A stretch of DNA of 64,000 bases from Erythrocercus mccallii. Its lineage: Eukaryota; Chordata; Aves; Passeriformes; Dicruridae. Position 1 is the first letter of the stretch. Each line of letters opens with the position of its first letter. Below the pieces are notes generated by a model, which made no database searches, had not been told where the DNA came from, and was given only the letters and a program-made list of their open reading frames with translations. Below, piece by piece: positions 50,501 to 57,960 of this stretch. Position numbers and translations under genes: made by a program. The stretch lies in the NCBI GenBank assembly GCA_013397435.1, contig VZRG01001626.1:62001-126000 (forward strand), given 5' to 3'.

Positions 50501-53500
50501 TGGCCATCCACACTTGTGAATTCTACAGCAAGCTAGGAAAGCACTAGATTGATTATGTTTTCTTTAAAAGTCAGTATTTTAAAAATTATTGGAGATAAAA
50601 AGACATGTCTTTATCCAGAAACTTGAACCCTTTTTTCATAAGGGACTTGTAAGCCCTTTACACAGCAACAATAAAATCTCTGAGTTTTGAAGAATTAGCT
50701 GAATTTCAGTCTGAAAAGTAAAGAAAATTAAAGTTTAAAAATTACATATTCCTCTGCATCTCCCCATTCCATCAGAATGGTAACAACAGTTCCAGTTGTA
50801 GCTACCTTTTAACATTAAAAAGGATATAGAGCACGTAACATTTGTAAGGCTACGTGACAGAAGGTAGATTGGAAGTGTAGGAGGTCAGATCCCATCTTCA
50901 GTCCCCCTCACCTCGGCCTTTCTCGTGTCCCTCAGGGATCTACATCGTGGACAGGAGGTTCCGCTCTCCGGACGAGTCGTGCAACCAGCTGACCCAGTTC
51001 CTGTACGGGTTCTGCCAGCAGAACCGGCGCCAGAGGATCATCCAGAGGAACCGCACTGAGCGCCTCTCGGACCTCCTGGACTGGAAATACCTGGGCAGGG
51101 TGTGTGGCATAGAGGCATTAAAAATTCCAGGCTCCTAGGCCTAGCCCCTCCTAAAGGGGCTAAAGCAGAGCCTGCACATTTCAGTGTAATCCTTCCATGC
51201 TGCAGTGGCAAGGAGAGACTGAATAGGTTAGAGCAGAATCCAGTCACAGCACCGAGCTCTTTCTGGTGCTAAACACAATGTAAGGATCTGGTGTTCCTGG
51301 CAACACCTACACCAAGGAGGATTTGTGTTCCAAAGTCATCTGGACACTTTGAAAAATCTTTCCCGTCCTTCATGAAATGTTGCTGGGCCCTGTGGCTCCT
51401 CAGCACTCCTTAACTACCTCTGTGCCTTAAATTAAAATGTAATGTTTTTAATTTGACACAGAAAGCACCTACTAAGAAGACAGTAGCAAAGTAATGTTCT
51501 CAAGTCCACAGGACTGAAGAAGTGTATGCACATATATGAGTTTTTTAACTATTTTGGACCTTTTCCTACTCTGATACCTGTGTGAGAACCTTAGTATTTA
51601 TATGTTCCCAAGACTGCATAAGACATAACAAGCTATTTTTTTCCGTGCATGTGCTGCAAATTCAGGAATACAGTGGATCTAAAAATATTTTTGTCAAATT
51701 CTTAAATACCAGGCATCAGTGAACTCATAAATGTTACTTCTCTGTCACAGTTACACATGCTTCTGTGCAGTCCAAAGTGACTTTGAATGAGCCTAAAACT
51801 TATGTGTAATGCATATGCATACTTTAAGATGTAAATTTTCCTCGTTAAAAAACCCCAGTTCTTTCCTGAGGGACAAAGAATACCTGTCATTCAATAGGAG
51901 TTACACTGACCAAGACAAGTCCTAGTTTCTGTCTTAGTACATCTTACAGGCACCTAATTTGGCTTCTGTTCCAGACTTCTTTGGTGTGGATCTGTCATGA
52001 ATGGCTCATCACTTCACAGTAAAAGCAGTGATATCAGCTGGATTCTGCTTATCTGAAAACACATTTAACCTTTGTTCAGCACCATCCTCATTTTATGTTC
52101 CTTTTCCCCCCCTGCTTGAATCTAGCCAAGATTTCCATGACTTGTAATGGCTTCTCTGTTTTGTTGCAGTATTACATGCATGCCAGACACTTGGCCCTCA
52201 GCAGAACATTCCCAGTTAAATTTGAGATGGAACCAAGTGCTCCACCAAAGGTAAAGTCTGCTTTTGGAGATGCGTTCACTTTAACTGCTTTAAAAGGAGA
52301 GAGAAGAAGAATATGAAGGAGAAGAGAGTTAGCAAGTTTGGGTTTCACTAAAGGAAAGTAGGAACTCCTAATTAAAAGCTTAACAAGTTATAGACCCAGT
52401 CTCCAGCCAGGAGTGTGCTGTTTTGGGCTGAGACAGAGTCAGTTTTCCTCACAGTAGCTGGGCTGTGTTTTGGATTAGTGCTGAAGGCAGCTCTGATAAC
52501 ACAGGGATGGTTTAATTCTTCCTGAGCAGGGCTTGCACAAAGCCAAGAACTTTTCTGCTCCTCACCCACCCCATCTGTGAGGGTCTCGGGGTGCACAGGG
52601 AGTTGGGAGGGGACTCAGCCAGGACAGCTGACCCTAACTGGCCAAAGGGGCATTCCAGACCTTATGGCATCATGCTCAGTATATAAAGCTGCAGGAAGAA
52701 GGAGAAAAGGGGGATGTTCAGAGAGCTGGTGTTTGTCTTTTCAGGTAAATATTACCTGTGATGGAGCCTTGCTCTCCTGGGGATGGCTGAACACCTGCTT
52801 GCCCATGGGAATGAATTCCTGGATTTGCTTTGCTTGTGTGCACAGCTTTTGCTTTCCCTACTAAACTGTCTTAATCTAACCCATGAGCTTTCCCACTTTC
52901 CCCCTTTTGATTCTCTCCTCAGCCCCTCCAGGAGGGGGCGAGCTGAGGCCGTGTGGGGCTGAGTTGCTGACTGAGGTTAAACCACAGCCTACTGGCATCA
53001 GATCCAAACACAGGGGTTGTCACCAGGTGTGACAAAGGAACAGGTCTTCAGATGATTTAGACTGAGCTGGCTGGGACTATGCCACTTTGGACCAGCTGAG
53101 GAACTGGCCCTTGAAATTCCTCTTGGAAGAGTGGCAGCTTCTAATTTTTGCTTCTGCCTAATGCCATGGAGATTTTCTGCACCAACCAAATAGAGGGGAG
53201 CTGGGAAAGGATATTCTAGGGAAGCAAGGCAAGGTATTGCCTTCATCTGAACATGGTACGTTGGCTGGAGCTGCAAGGGGTCACTTTAAAGGCACACCTT
53301 CAAGCAATTCTTGCCTAGTCCAAGTCAGCACCAATTTGAGAAGAACCAAACCTCCAAAGAGCAACTCTTTTTATTTTTTTAATTAGGAGAGAGGAGGTTC
53401 AACCCAAAGCCCCTTTTTGGGTTCTGGTTTTGCAGATGCTGACATTATAACTAGAAAACTGTTTTGAATGTTCAAAGATTGAAGCCTGAATTTCAGTAAG

Positions 53501-54054
53501 CATATTCCGGCTACAGAGTACAGAAAGATTTTGTGTTGTGCTGATTGTTTTAAGGCTCAGTAAAGATAGTAATGTTTTGCAAAAAGCAATGCTGGAAAGG
53601 CAGGATGTTGTTTATGGCACAGGGTGAACACCTCTGTCATACAAGTCCATACGAACTGGCAGAGGAAGACTGAGGAAATCTGGGTTGAGGGAAGCTTAAT
53701 TTTACAGTGGGGGGCAGGTCTAGCTTACATCTGATCACTGGCTTCCTCTGAAGTGATGATTGCCTGAAACTGCTGTGTAAAACCAATCGAGGAACTCAGT
53801 TAATACTTTCCACTTGCTTCTCTCTCTGCCAGACGGAAGGTTTCAGGTACCCCAGGCCTTCATCAGTGCCACCATCACCCTCTGCCTCCCAGCATTCCAG
53901 CCCCCACCACAGCGAAGCTGAGGACGAGGATGAGGATGAGAGATACGACGAGGATGAGGAAGCTGAAAGGGATAGGCAGAACATCAAGTCCCCCTTTTCC
54001 ATTGGAGCCTTGCCACAAGGAAAAAAGAAACAGCATGGAGAATACAGGAACTGA
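14462..54054 (+). CDS. GYS2: Glycogen [starch] synthase, liver isoform (complete, 16 coding exons)
   Basis: GYS2 transfers glucose from UDP-glucose to the non-reducing ends of glycogen in hepatocytes (GT3 family, GT-B fold). Sixteen exons join in phase to 704 codons; from memory human GYS2 has 703, the extra residue being in exon 4. Key features: phosphorylation sites 2/2a at Ser8/Ser11 in R-S-L-S-M-T-S; K40-V-G-G nucleotide-binding loop; E511 and E519 of the E-x7-E catalytic motif (Y-E-P-W-G-Y-T-P-A-E); the glucose-6-phosphate-sensing Arg cluster R580, R581, R583, R587, R589, R592; and the C-terminal GSK3-type serine ladder S642, S646, S650, S654, S658 before an acidic stretch. I chose the ATG at 14462 because M-x-x-G-R-S-L-S aligns with the known N terminus. 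The liver isoform is favoured over GYS1 by the N and C termini and the LDHB/SPX neighbours. All introns are GT-AG. Confidence 0.98.
14583..22838 (+). other. GYS2: GYS2 intron 1
   Basis: An 8.3-kb first intron. No CR1 or other interspersed repeat was recognised, which is notable given how many the later introns hold. AT-rich stretches occur at 19.2-19.6 kb. Confidence 0.75.
22839..23020 (+). CDS. GYS2: GYS2 exon 2, residues 41-101
   Basis: The acceptor is cttttgcag and the donor gtaaat. It encodes V-G-G-I-Y-T-V-I-Q-T-K and W-G-E-N-Y-F-L-I-G-P-Y, the start of the N-terminal Rossmann half. Ends in phase 0. Confidence 0.98.
23021..25536 (+). other. GYS2: GYS2 intron 2
   Basis: A 2.5-kb intron with no recognised repeat. 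A short perfect palindrome, gggttcaaccc, occurs at 24785-24795. Confidence 0.75.
25537..25728 (+). CDS. GYS2: GYS2 exon 3, residues 102-165
   Basis: The acceptor is ttccatag and the donor gtacgg. It encodes V-F-F-G-R-W-L-I-E-G-S-P-Y through G-S-L-T-A-W-F-L-K-E, with the conserved H-D-R-E-A-N-D. Phase 0 at both ends. Confidence 0.98.
26186..26371 (+). CDS. GYS2: GYS2 exon 4, residues 166-227
   Basis: The acceptor is ctattttcag and the donor gtaaga. It encodes the conserved H-F-H-E-W-Q-A-G and T-I-F-T-T-H-A-T-L-L-G-R-Y. The first ten residues diverge from human GYS2 and hold the one-residue length difference. Confidence 0.97.
27277..27570 (-). mobile_element. CR1 LINE 3' fragment (minus)
   Basis: Read on the plus strand it begins aatcatggaatggtttgg and continues cattccagctcctgccatgg, cctggccttggacactgcc and cttcctcatatccaatctaaa, the reverse complement of a CR1 tail. 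It lies in GYS2 intron 4, antisense to the gene. Confidence 0.93.
28510..28529 (+). repeat. C-rich tract
   Basis: Runs of six, five and four C separated by single A residues. The complement has three long G runs, one short of a classical four-run quadruplex, so only a weak structural signal. Confidence 0.6.
29215..29317 (+). mobile_element. CR1 LINE 3' tail (plus), second subfamily type
   Basis: It contains ataattgacaaggtggtgat, gtcaaagggtggactcagcg, atcttggaggtcttttccaa and terminal attctgtgg. This is the reverse complement pattern of the 41.4-kb copy, and differs from the ccatggcaggg-type tails elsewhere. Confidence 0.85.
29945..30487. mobile_element. Candidate solo LTR of an avian endogenous retrovirus
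   Basis: A 543-bp block starts TGTGAAAAATG and ends ATAACA, giving TG...CA termini. The flanking five bases are aggag on the left and aagag on the right, a four-of-five match as expected for an aged target-site duplication. Its composition differs from the surroundings, with CpG-containing stretches such as ggattaacggtcgggtg. No gag, pol or env sequence adjoins it. Family and orientation are not established. Confidence 0.45.
32322..32377 (+). mobile_element. Degenerate CR1-like tail (plus)
   Basis: The block gttgggctcaaggatcttaa, then gggcctcttctaccctgagg and agttctgta, resembles the last 55 bases of a CR1 tail with many changes. Short and eroded, so uncertain. Confidence 0.5.
35288..35432 (+). 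CDS. GYS2: GYS2 exon 5, residues 228-275
   Basis: The acceptor is tgttcaacag after a T/G-rich tract and the donor is gtaaga. It encodes F-D-I-D-K-E-A-G-E-R-Q-I-Y-H-R-Y and H-V-F-T-T-V-S. It leaves one base of the Asp276 codon. Confidence 0.98.
36025..36137 (+). repeat. G/T low-complexity block
   Basis: More than 100 bases almost entirely of G and T with repeated ggttttt, ggggtttt and tttggtt units; very few A or C. Confidence 0.85.
38953..39062 (+). repeat. 55-bp tandem duplication (two copies)
   Basis: Copy 1 is 38953-39007 and copy 2 is 39008-39062, aligned without gaps at 46 of 55 positions. Both carry tcctttaraatcttggagga. All nine differences are A/G exchanges. Confidence 0.9.
39600..39717 (+). 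CDS. GYS2: GYS2 exon 6, residues 276-314
   Basis: The acceptor is cttttccag and the donor gtatgc. It encodes V-V-T-P-N-G-L-N-I-K-K-F and the inter-domain region through G-H-F-Y. Gly315 is split GG|C. Confidence 0.98.
40125..40245 (+). CDS. GYS2: GYS2 exon 7, residues 315-355
   Basis: The acceptor is ttgctttcag and the donor gtaaga. It encodes H-L-D-F-D-L-D-K-T and F-I-A-G-R-Y-E-F-S-N-K-G-A-D, the start of the C-terminal GT-B domain. Ends phase 0 after Arg355. Confidence 0.98.
41385..41601 (-). mobile_element. CR1 LINE 3' fragment (minus), second subfamily type
   Basis: On the plus strand it starts agagaatcataaaatctttg and runs through gaggttggaaaagacttcca, gattccaccacctcgttggg and tgaagaaattcttcctgg. 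This is a CR1 tail of the gactcaatgatcttggaagtc type. Confidence 0.9.
42458..42479 (+). repeat. (CT)11 microsatellite
   Basis: A perfect CT dinucleotide run of 22 bases in GYS2 intron 7; likely length-polymorphic. Confidence 0.95.
42880..42986 (+). CDS. GYS2: GYS2 exon 8, residues 356-390
   Basis: The acceptor is tcatgtag and the donor gtaatt. It encodes [20 protein letters not shown]. Trp391 is split TG|G. Confidence 0.97.
42987..44875 (+). other. GYS2: GYS2 intron 8
   Basis: A 1.9-kb intron; I see no repeat or cryptic exon that stands out. Confidence 0.7.
44876..44935 (+). CDS. GYS2: GYS2 exon 9, residues 391-410
   Basis: At 60 bp this is the smallest coding exon. The acceptor is cttcctag and the donor gtgagt. 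It encodes D-T-A-Q-S-V-K-E-K-F-G-R-K-L-Y-N-A-L-L. The next codon is split AA|A. Confidence 0.96.
45579..45657 (+). CDS. GYS2: GYS2 exon 10, residues 411-437
   Basis: The acceptor is cttttgcag and the donor gtcaga. It encodes G-E-I-P-D-L-N-K-I-L-D-R-D-D and M-K-R-A-I-F-T-T-Q. Ends phase 0. Confidence 0.97.
46176..46289 (+). CDS. GYS2: GYS2 exon 11, residues 438-475
   Basis: The acceptor is gtgttcag and the donor gtgcct. It encodes P-P-V-T-T-H-N-M-I-D-D and I-R-R-I-G-L-F-N-N-R-T-D-R-V-K. Phase 0 at both ends. Confidence 0.98.
46290..47611 (+). other. GYS2: GYS2 intron 11
   Basis: A 1.3-kb intron that carries a minus CR1 at 46988-47283. Confidence 0.75.
46988..47283 (-). mobile_element. CR1 LINE 3' fragment (minus)
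   Basis: On the plus strand it starts aatcatagaatggtttgtg, then cattccaacctctgccatgg, cagcctggctttggacactt and ctatatccaatttaaacctc. It lies upstream of GYS2 exon 12 and is antisense to the gene. Confidence 0.94.
47612..47738 (+). CDS. GYS2: GYS2 exon 12, residues 476-517
   Basis: The acceptor is atatccag and the donor gtagga. It encodes V-I-L-H-P-E-F-L and G-V-F-P-S-Y-Y-E-P-W-G-Y-T-P with catalytic E511. One base of Ala518 is on this exon. Confidence 0.98.
47739..49002 (+). other. GYS2: GYS2 intron 12
   Basis: A 1.3-kb intron. A G/T-rich stretch occurs at 48516-48572; nothing else recognised. Confidence 0.7.
49003..49098 (+). CDS. GYS2: GYS2 exon 13, residues 518-549
   Basis: The acceptor is tttctgcag and the donor gtaaaa. 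It encodes E519 of the E-x7-E motif, then V-T-T-N-L-S-G-F-G-C-F-M-Q-E-H. Gly550 is split G|GG. Confidence 0.98.
49099..50935 (+). other. GYS2: GYS2 intron 13
   Basis: A 1.8-kb intron with an A-rich run (49529-49552) and a plus CR1 tail (49819-49975). Confidence 0.75.
49819..49975 (+). mobile_element. CR1 LINE 3' tail (plus)
   Basis: It carries gatgccccatctctggaagt, gtccaaggccaggctgg, aaggtcccttccaacccaaa and terminal cattctataattcag. It is complementary to much of the 46988-47283 copy. Confidence 0.92.
50936..51099 (+). CDS. GYS2: GYS2 exon 14, residues 550-604
   Basis: The acceptor is gtccctcag and the donor gtgtgt. It encodes Y-I-V-D-R-R-F-R-S-P and the glucose-6-phosphate-sensing arginine cluster R-R-Q-R-I-I-Q-R-N-R-T-E-R. 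By eye it is more GC-rich than neighbouring exons. Confidence 0.98.
51100..52169 (+). other. GYS2: GYS2 intron 14
   Basis: A 1.1-kb intron with no recognised repeat or cryptic exon. Confidence 0.7.
52170..52250 (+). CDS. GYS2: GYS2 exon 15, residues 605-631
   Basis: The acceptor is ttgttgcag and the donor gtaaag. It encodes Y-Y-M-H-A-R-H-L-A-L-S-R-T-F-P. Phase 0 at both ends. Confidence 0.97.
52251..53832 (+). other. GYS2: GYS2 intron 15
   Basis: A 1.6-kb intron; nothing recognised beyond unique sequence. Confidence 0.7.
53833..54054 (+). CDS. GYS2: GYS2 exon 16, residues 632-704 and stop
   Basis: The acceptor is tctctgccag. It encodes the regulatory tail: R-Y-P-R-P-S-S-V-P-P-S-P-S, the S-S-P-H-H-S sites, the Asp/Glu-rich stretch with E-R-Y-D-E-D-E-E, and K-S-P-F-S. 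It ends H-G-E-Y-R-N then TGA at 54052-54054. An antisense ORF across the acidic codons is a composition artefact. Confidence 0.98.
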   Translation, partial: TEGFRYPRPSSVPPSPSASQHSSPHHSEAEDEDEDERYDEDEEAERDRQNIKSPFSIGALPQGKKKQHGEYRN

Positions 54055-54270
54055 ACTCGTTGCTCTCACCCTGGCGTTGCTCCCCATCCACTCAACAGTT
54101 TCTCCTGTAGGCTTGGCAAGCTTTGTGTTAAGGACTGTGTAAAATAATTAGGGGAACCTTAGATGTTACTTGAGATACACTGTTGGAAGGCCTAATATTA
54201 TTTCACCTTGAAAGTAGTTTAAATGACAATTTTTCTGTGCCCCTTTGAAGTAGAAGAGATTTTCAGGCTA

Positions 54271-54276
54271 AATAAA
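54271..54276 (+). terminator. GYS2: GYS2 proximal poly(A) signal
   Basis: A canonical AATAAA 217 bases after the GYS2 stop codon. Confidence 0.65.
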
Positions 54277-54726
54277 ACTAGAAAATGAGACAATCCCCTC
54301 AGGAGCTTATACAGACTGCAGATCATACCTTTGTCTATGGAATCATCTGTATTAATCATAGTCTAGACGAATAGCTACATTTTGGGTATCCCAAAGGAAT
54401 TCCTGCTTCATTTATGTTTCCCCTTTTCCCCTCTTAAATTAACATGAACTTTAAGCCAGAGATCAAAAAATTAGAGAAAAGAAGTGTTACTCTGGAGAAA
54501 TATTGGAAGAGTTAAAAAATATACACTGAAAAGAAAATGGTCTTTCTTTTTCCTGATGCTGTTTATTGTAAGCTTACATAATTTAAAACACTTTTCTACA
54601 ACACACAGAAGTGTCTTGATCCAGTGGTAAAACATTCTTCCTGTGGAACAATATAAACTCTTATGCAGTGGGCATTTGAATTTTAGAGACAAATGAAGTC
54701 ATCTTTCTGAGGTCATTTGGACCCAC

Positions 54727-54732
54727 AATAAA
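54727..54732 (+). terminator. GYS2: GYS2 distal poly(A) signal
   Basis: A second AATAAA followed by a T-rich stretch (from about 54769) that could act as the downstream element. Confidence 0.55.
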
Positions 54733-54750
54733 CAGCAGACTGTTTATTTT

Positions 54751-57470
54751 CTGATTCCTCTGGTATGTCTCTTTTTTTTCATCTTGTAGACGCTAAGTGT
54801 GGTAACAAACTGGTTTGGGAGGAAATTAATGTAACTTGGCTAAAGTGAATGACAAAATTTCCTTGAGTAGCACCTTCCCCTGCAGACAAGAAGCCACAGA
54901 CCAATGTGGTAACATTCAAGGATCAGAAATTTTCATTAGTCCATGCTCCATTTCACTTCTTCTAGAAGAGACCTAAACCTAAGAAATAATGCTAAAAAAC
55001 TTTCAGATATAATTATGAAAAGCACCTGAGACTTCAGAGTTCTTGGGGAGTAAATGATCCTCACAACAAGAACTAAACCTTTCATTTGCCTTACAGAAAG
55101 CTTTTAGAAGGATTTCAACTCCTAGAGATGCAGAGTGCCTGAACAGGCTCTTCAGAAGCACATCTTGACATGAAGATGTTAGGAAGGAGATCAATCTTGT
55201 TTTTCAAGTTTATGCATCACAAATTTCTCATGCTGCTCAAGACAAGACATTTCCAGAACTTTATTCAGGCTGTCCTTCAGCAGGTTGGACAATGGAAGCT
55301 TTGGAAGTATTTACCTCTCCTGTCAATCCCAGGGGGAGCCTAGATGTCCAACTCTGGTTAGGCTCCTATCTTTCAAACACTTAACCAATACTTGATGACA
55401 TGGTTCTGACTGTAGGCCATTTAGATGAAAAGTGACAATGTGCCTATTTGCATTTTTGGCTACCTAAAATCAGCTTTAAAACTGGACTTTCATTCTTGAG
55501 CTGATTCGGATACTTGAAAGAATATTTCCAGAAGGCAGCTTCTGGTTTTTATGGTAAAACCTTCTTTGGAATTAAAAGGAACCACTATTTCTGTAGTCAT
55601 TTAAAAGGTAATTAAACACTGAGAAATTTTTCATATAAAAGTGCTGAAAGCAAAGATACTGCAAATATTTTCCTTCACACAGTCTACTACATGGAGAACA
55701 AAGGCATTTTGTATTTCTTCCACAATGTGCTCCTAATCCAAGTTCCCTTACAGAGTCAAAAGATGTAATGGCTGAGAGTCCCAAAGAAAGAAAGGGCATA
55801 TTGATTGAAAGTTGATGTTTCCATATAATCAAGAAATCTGTATTTATTTCTTGTATTTGAAAGCTGTCTTATAGAGCAGGAAAGCTGTGTGTGTTTTAGC
55901 ACATTCACATGCTGTGAGCACCCTCCTGGTGTTAGAAAGTGCACAGCTTTCGAGATAGGGCTAATCTGAATTCTCAGATTCAGGTGCTGCAATGGCCAAA
56001 GCAACCTCTGCCCTACGCCTTGGGCTCGTGTTAGCTCTGCCTTGATTCCAGGATTAACCATTAGTAACAAGGCAATTTATGTACAGGAAAACACCTCTGT
56101 ATGTTGAATTTATAGCATCAGGGGAATGGCTTCTCATTCAGCCACAGCAACAGATTGCCTGAATTAAATGCCACACATTCCCAACAGTTACTGACACCTG
56201 ACACACTTGGTAGCAGCTGTCTGTTACATAAGGGATTGTCTTCCAGATGGAAATTACTGGGGTTTCACAAACAGCTCACCAGCAAGGCAGGTTTATTCTG
56301 TTTCATGATATTTGTGAAGAATTGTTTAAGCTTGAGACCTTAAATCAGGAACACACAAAAAAAATCAGTGAGTTGGGAATAGGGTGAGTACAGTTTATCA
56401 CTGGGTCAGGCAGAGGTTTATAAATTTCAAGACACTGATAAACCAAGGGATGTGTAACCTCTCTACTTTTCACTTATATAATGGAAGGTGTCCCAGCTCA
56501 TGTCAGGGCATTTGGAACAGGATGATGATCTTTTAGGTGCCTTCCAAACTACACCATTCTAGGATTGTGTTCTTTGGTTCTGTACTAAGTTTTGTCTGAG
56601 CACTGACTGATGATCCTGTAAAACATGCTGGAAAATCACTTAGATATGTCTGAGATATTTCAAATATGCTCAAAACAAAGGGCAACTAAATTTATGAAAG
56701 GATTCTGGTGGATACCACTGGTCTCGAGGTGAAGTTCATCGTATGTTCTGTCATACAACAAACGCTGCTGTTGGAAGATGTATTACTGCTTAAAAGTGAA
56801 CAAAGCAGGACACTTTGATTTCATCAGTTATGCTCCTCCATGAAGTGATACAGATTATAAACAATGACTGATAGTGCCTCTAACCTCATGAAACAAGTTA
56901 ATTCCTCTGTTCCTTCAGCTGTGTTTCTTTGTGTTGAGGACAAGCAACATCATAGTTAGTGTGAGTTAGAATTAATTAGCAGCGTTATGAGAAAGATCAG
57001 GGAAATCAAAGGATGAAGAGCATGACGAGGGTAGAAGGTGAAAAAAATAAAACAGTTGCGTGGACACAGAAACCATGTGGGTACTCTTTAATTACATCAG
57101 AACTACAGAGGGCTTTCCAGTAAGACCACAGAACTACATAAATAATACATCCTTATCAGCACAGAATGATAATTAACAGATTTATGCATAATTCCAGTTC
57201 TGCAACTCAGAAAGAAAGAACAAAAAATGTACCATCACAATGCAGTCGTTAATGAGGCCCTGATAATGCAAGACCTGTCCCCAAACTGTCTTTATGTGCT
57301 GGGACTTGCTCAGTAGGATTATTCAGAGTATTTCTGCAGGAGTGAACTGGGGCAATAAGTGCTGCTGCCTATTCTCTGTGCTGACTTATATCTGCCAAAA
57401 AAAAAAAAACCAACCAAAAAATCATCAGTTTTGCAGTCACAGATAGTTGGAATGTTTTTATATCTCACTG
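54751..57470. other. Convergent GYS2/SPX intergenic region
   Basis: About 2.7 kb between two tail-to-tail genes. It holds one degenerate CR1 tail (56481-56569) and an A-rich run near 57398-57412; no gene seen. Confidence 0.7.
56481..56569 (+). mobile_element. Degenerate CR1 tail (plus)
   Basis: The order atggaaggtgtcccagctca, tttggaacaggatgatgatc, ggtgccttccaaact and accattctaggatt follows the CR1 tail consensus with many substitutions, so this is an old copy. Confidence 0.75.
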
Positions 57471-57472
57471 AA

Positions 57473-57478
57473 TTTATT
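57473..57478 (-). terminator. SPX: SPX poly(A) signal
   Basis: AATAAA on the minus strand, 424 bases past the SPX stop. If used, the 3' UTR includes the whole downstream ORF at 57558-57890. Confidence 0.6.
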
Positions 57479-57557
57479 GACCATCAGCAGCCTACAGGGC
57501 GCACCAGTGGAGTGATAATGGAATCTGTCTTCATCAGAGTTTAAAAAGCTCCAGTAT

Positions 57558-57890
57558 TCAGCTAAGTGGAAGGTGGTAAAAGGTTTCCCAATGGCAATTG
57601 AAAAACTTTTCAATGACGTGGTTGTCCAAAGAGATGGTTTTAATCATCTTTTCAGGTGAGATGGTACCACGGATTTTAAATTTCAGATGAGGTATACAAA
57701 ATGCTCTAAAGAAAGCCAGAACTTTACGGATGCTTTCCTTATCTGAACTAGTACCTTTTAATCCCTTTGCAATGAAAATTTTGCCCTGTGAAAACACCTC
57801 ACCCTTTGAGAACTTCAGTGAGAATGGATGAAACACTCTACTTACACAAGTTATGCTTTCAGGCTCAAAGCTGTACAAATGTGAAGACAT
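57558..57890 (-). other. 110-codon ORF inside the predicted SPX 3' UTR
   Basis: An ATG-initiated ORF begins 12 bases after the SPX stop and runs 110 codons, beginning M-S-S-H-L-Y-S-F-E-P-E-S. It is Lys- and Phe-rich with no signal peptide, no clear membrane segment and no domain I recognise. It could be translated after reinitiation, be a remnant of unrelated coding sequence, or be chance. It does not resemble spexin. Confidence 0.3.
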
Positions 57891-57901
57891 TTTAAATAAT
57901 T

Positions 57902-57960
57902 TCACCAATTCAATAGATGGTCTGTCAAGTAGCCAGGGTGATCACTGTTTTCTTCTTCCA
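57902..57960 (-). CDS. SPX: SPX exon 6, C terminus and stop
   Basis: The acceptor is cttgttttccag. It encodes V-E-E-E-N-S-D-H-P-G-Y-L-T-D-H-L-L-N-W then TGA (57904-57902). The terminal L-L-N-W matches human spexin. Confidence 0.95.

Larger units (their letters stand above)
54055..54750 (+). other. GYS2: GYS2 3' UTR
   Basis: Two AATAAA signals, at 54271-54276 and 54727-54732, would give 3' UTRs of about 240 or 700 bases. Confidence 0.7.
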
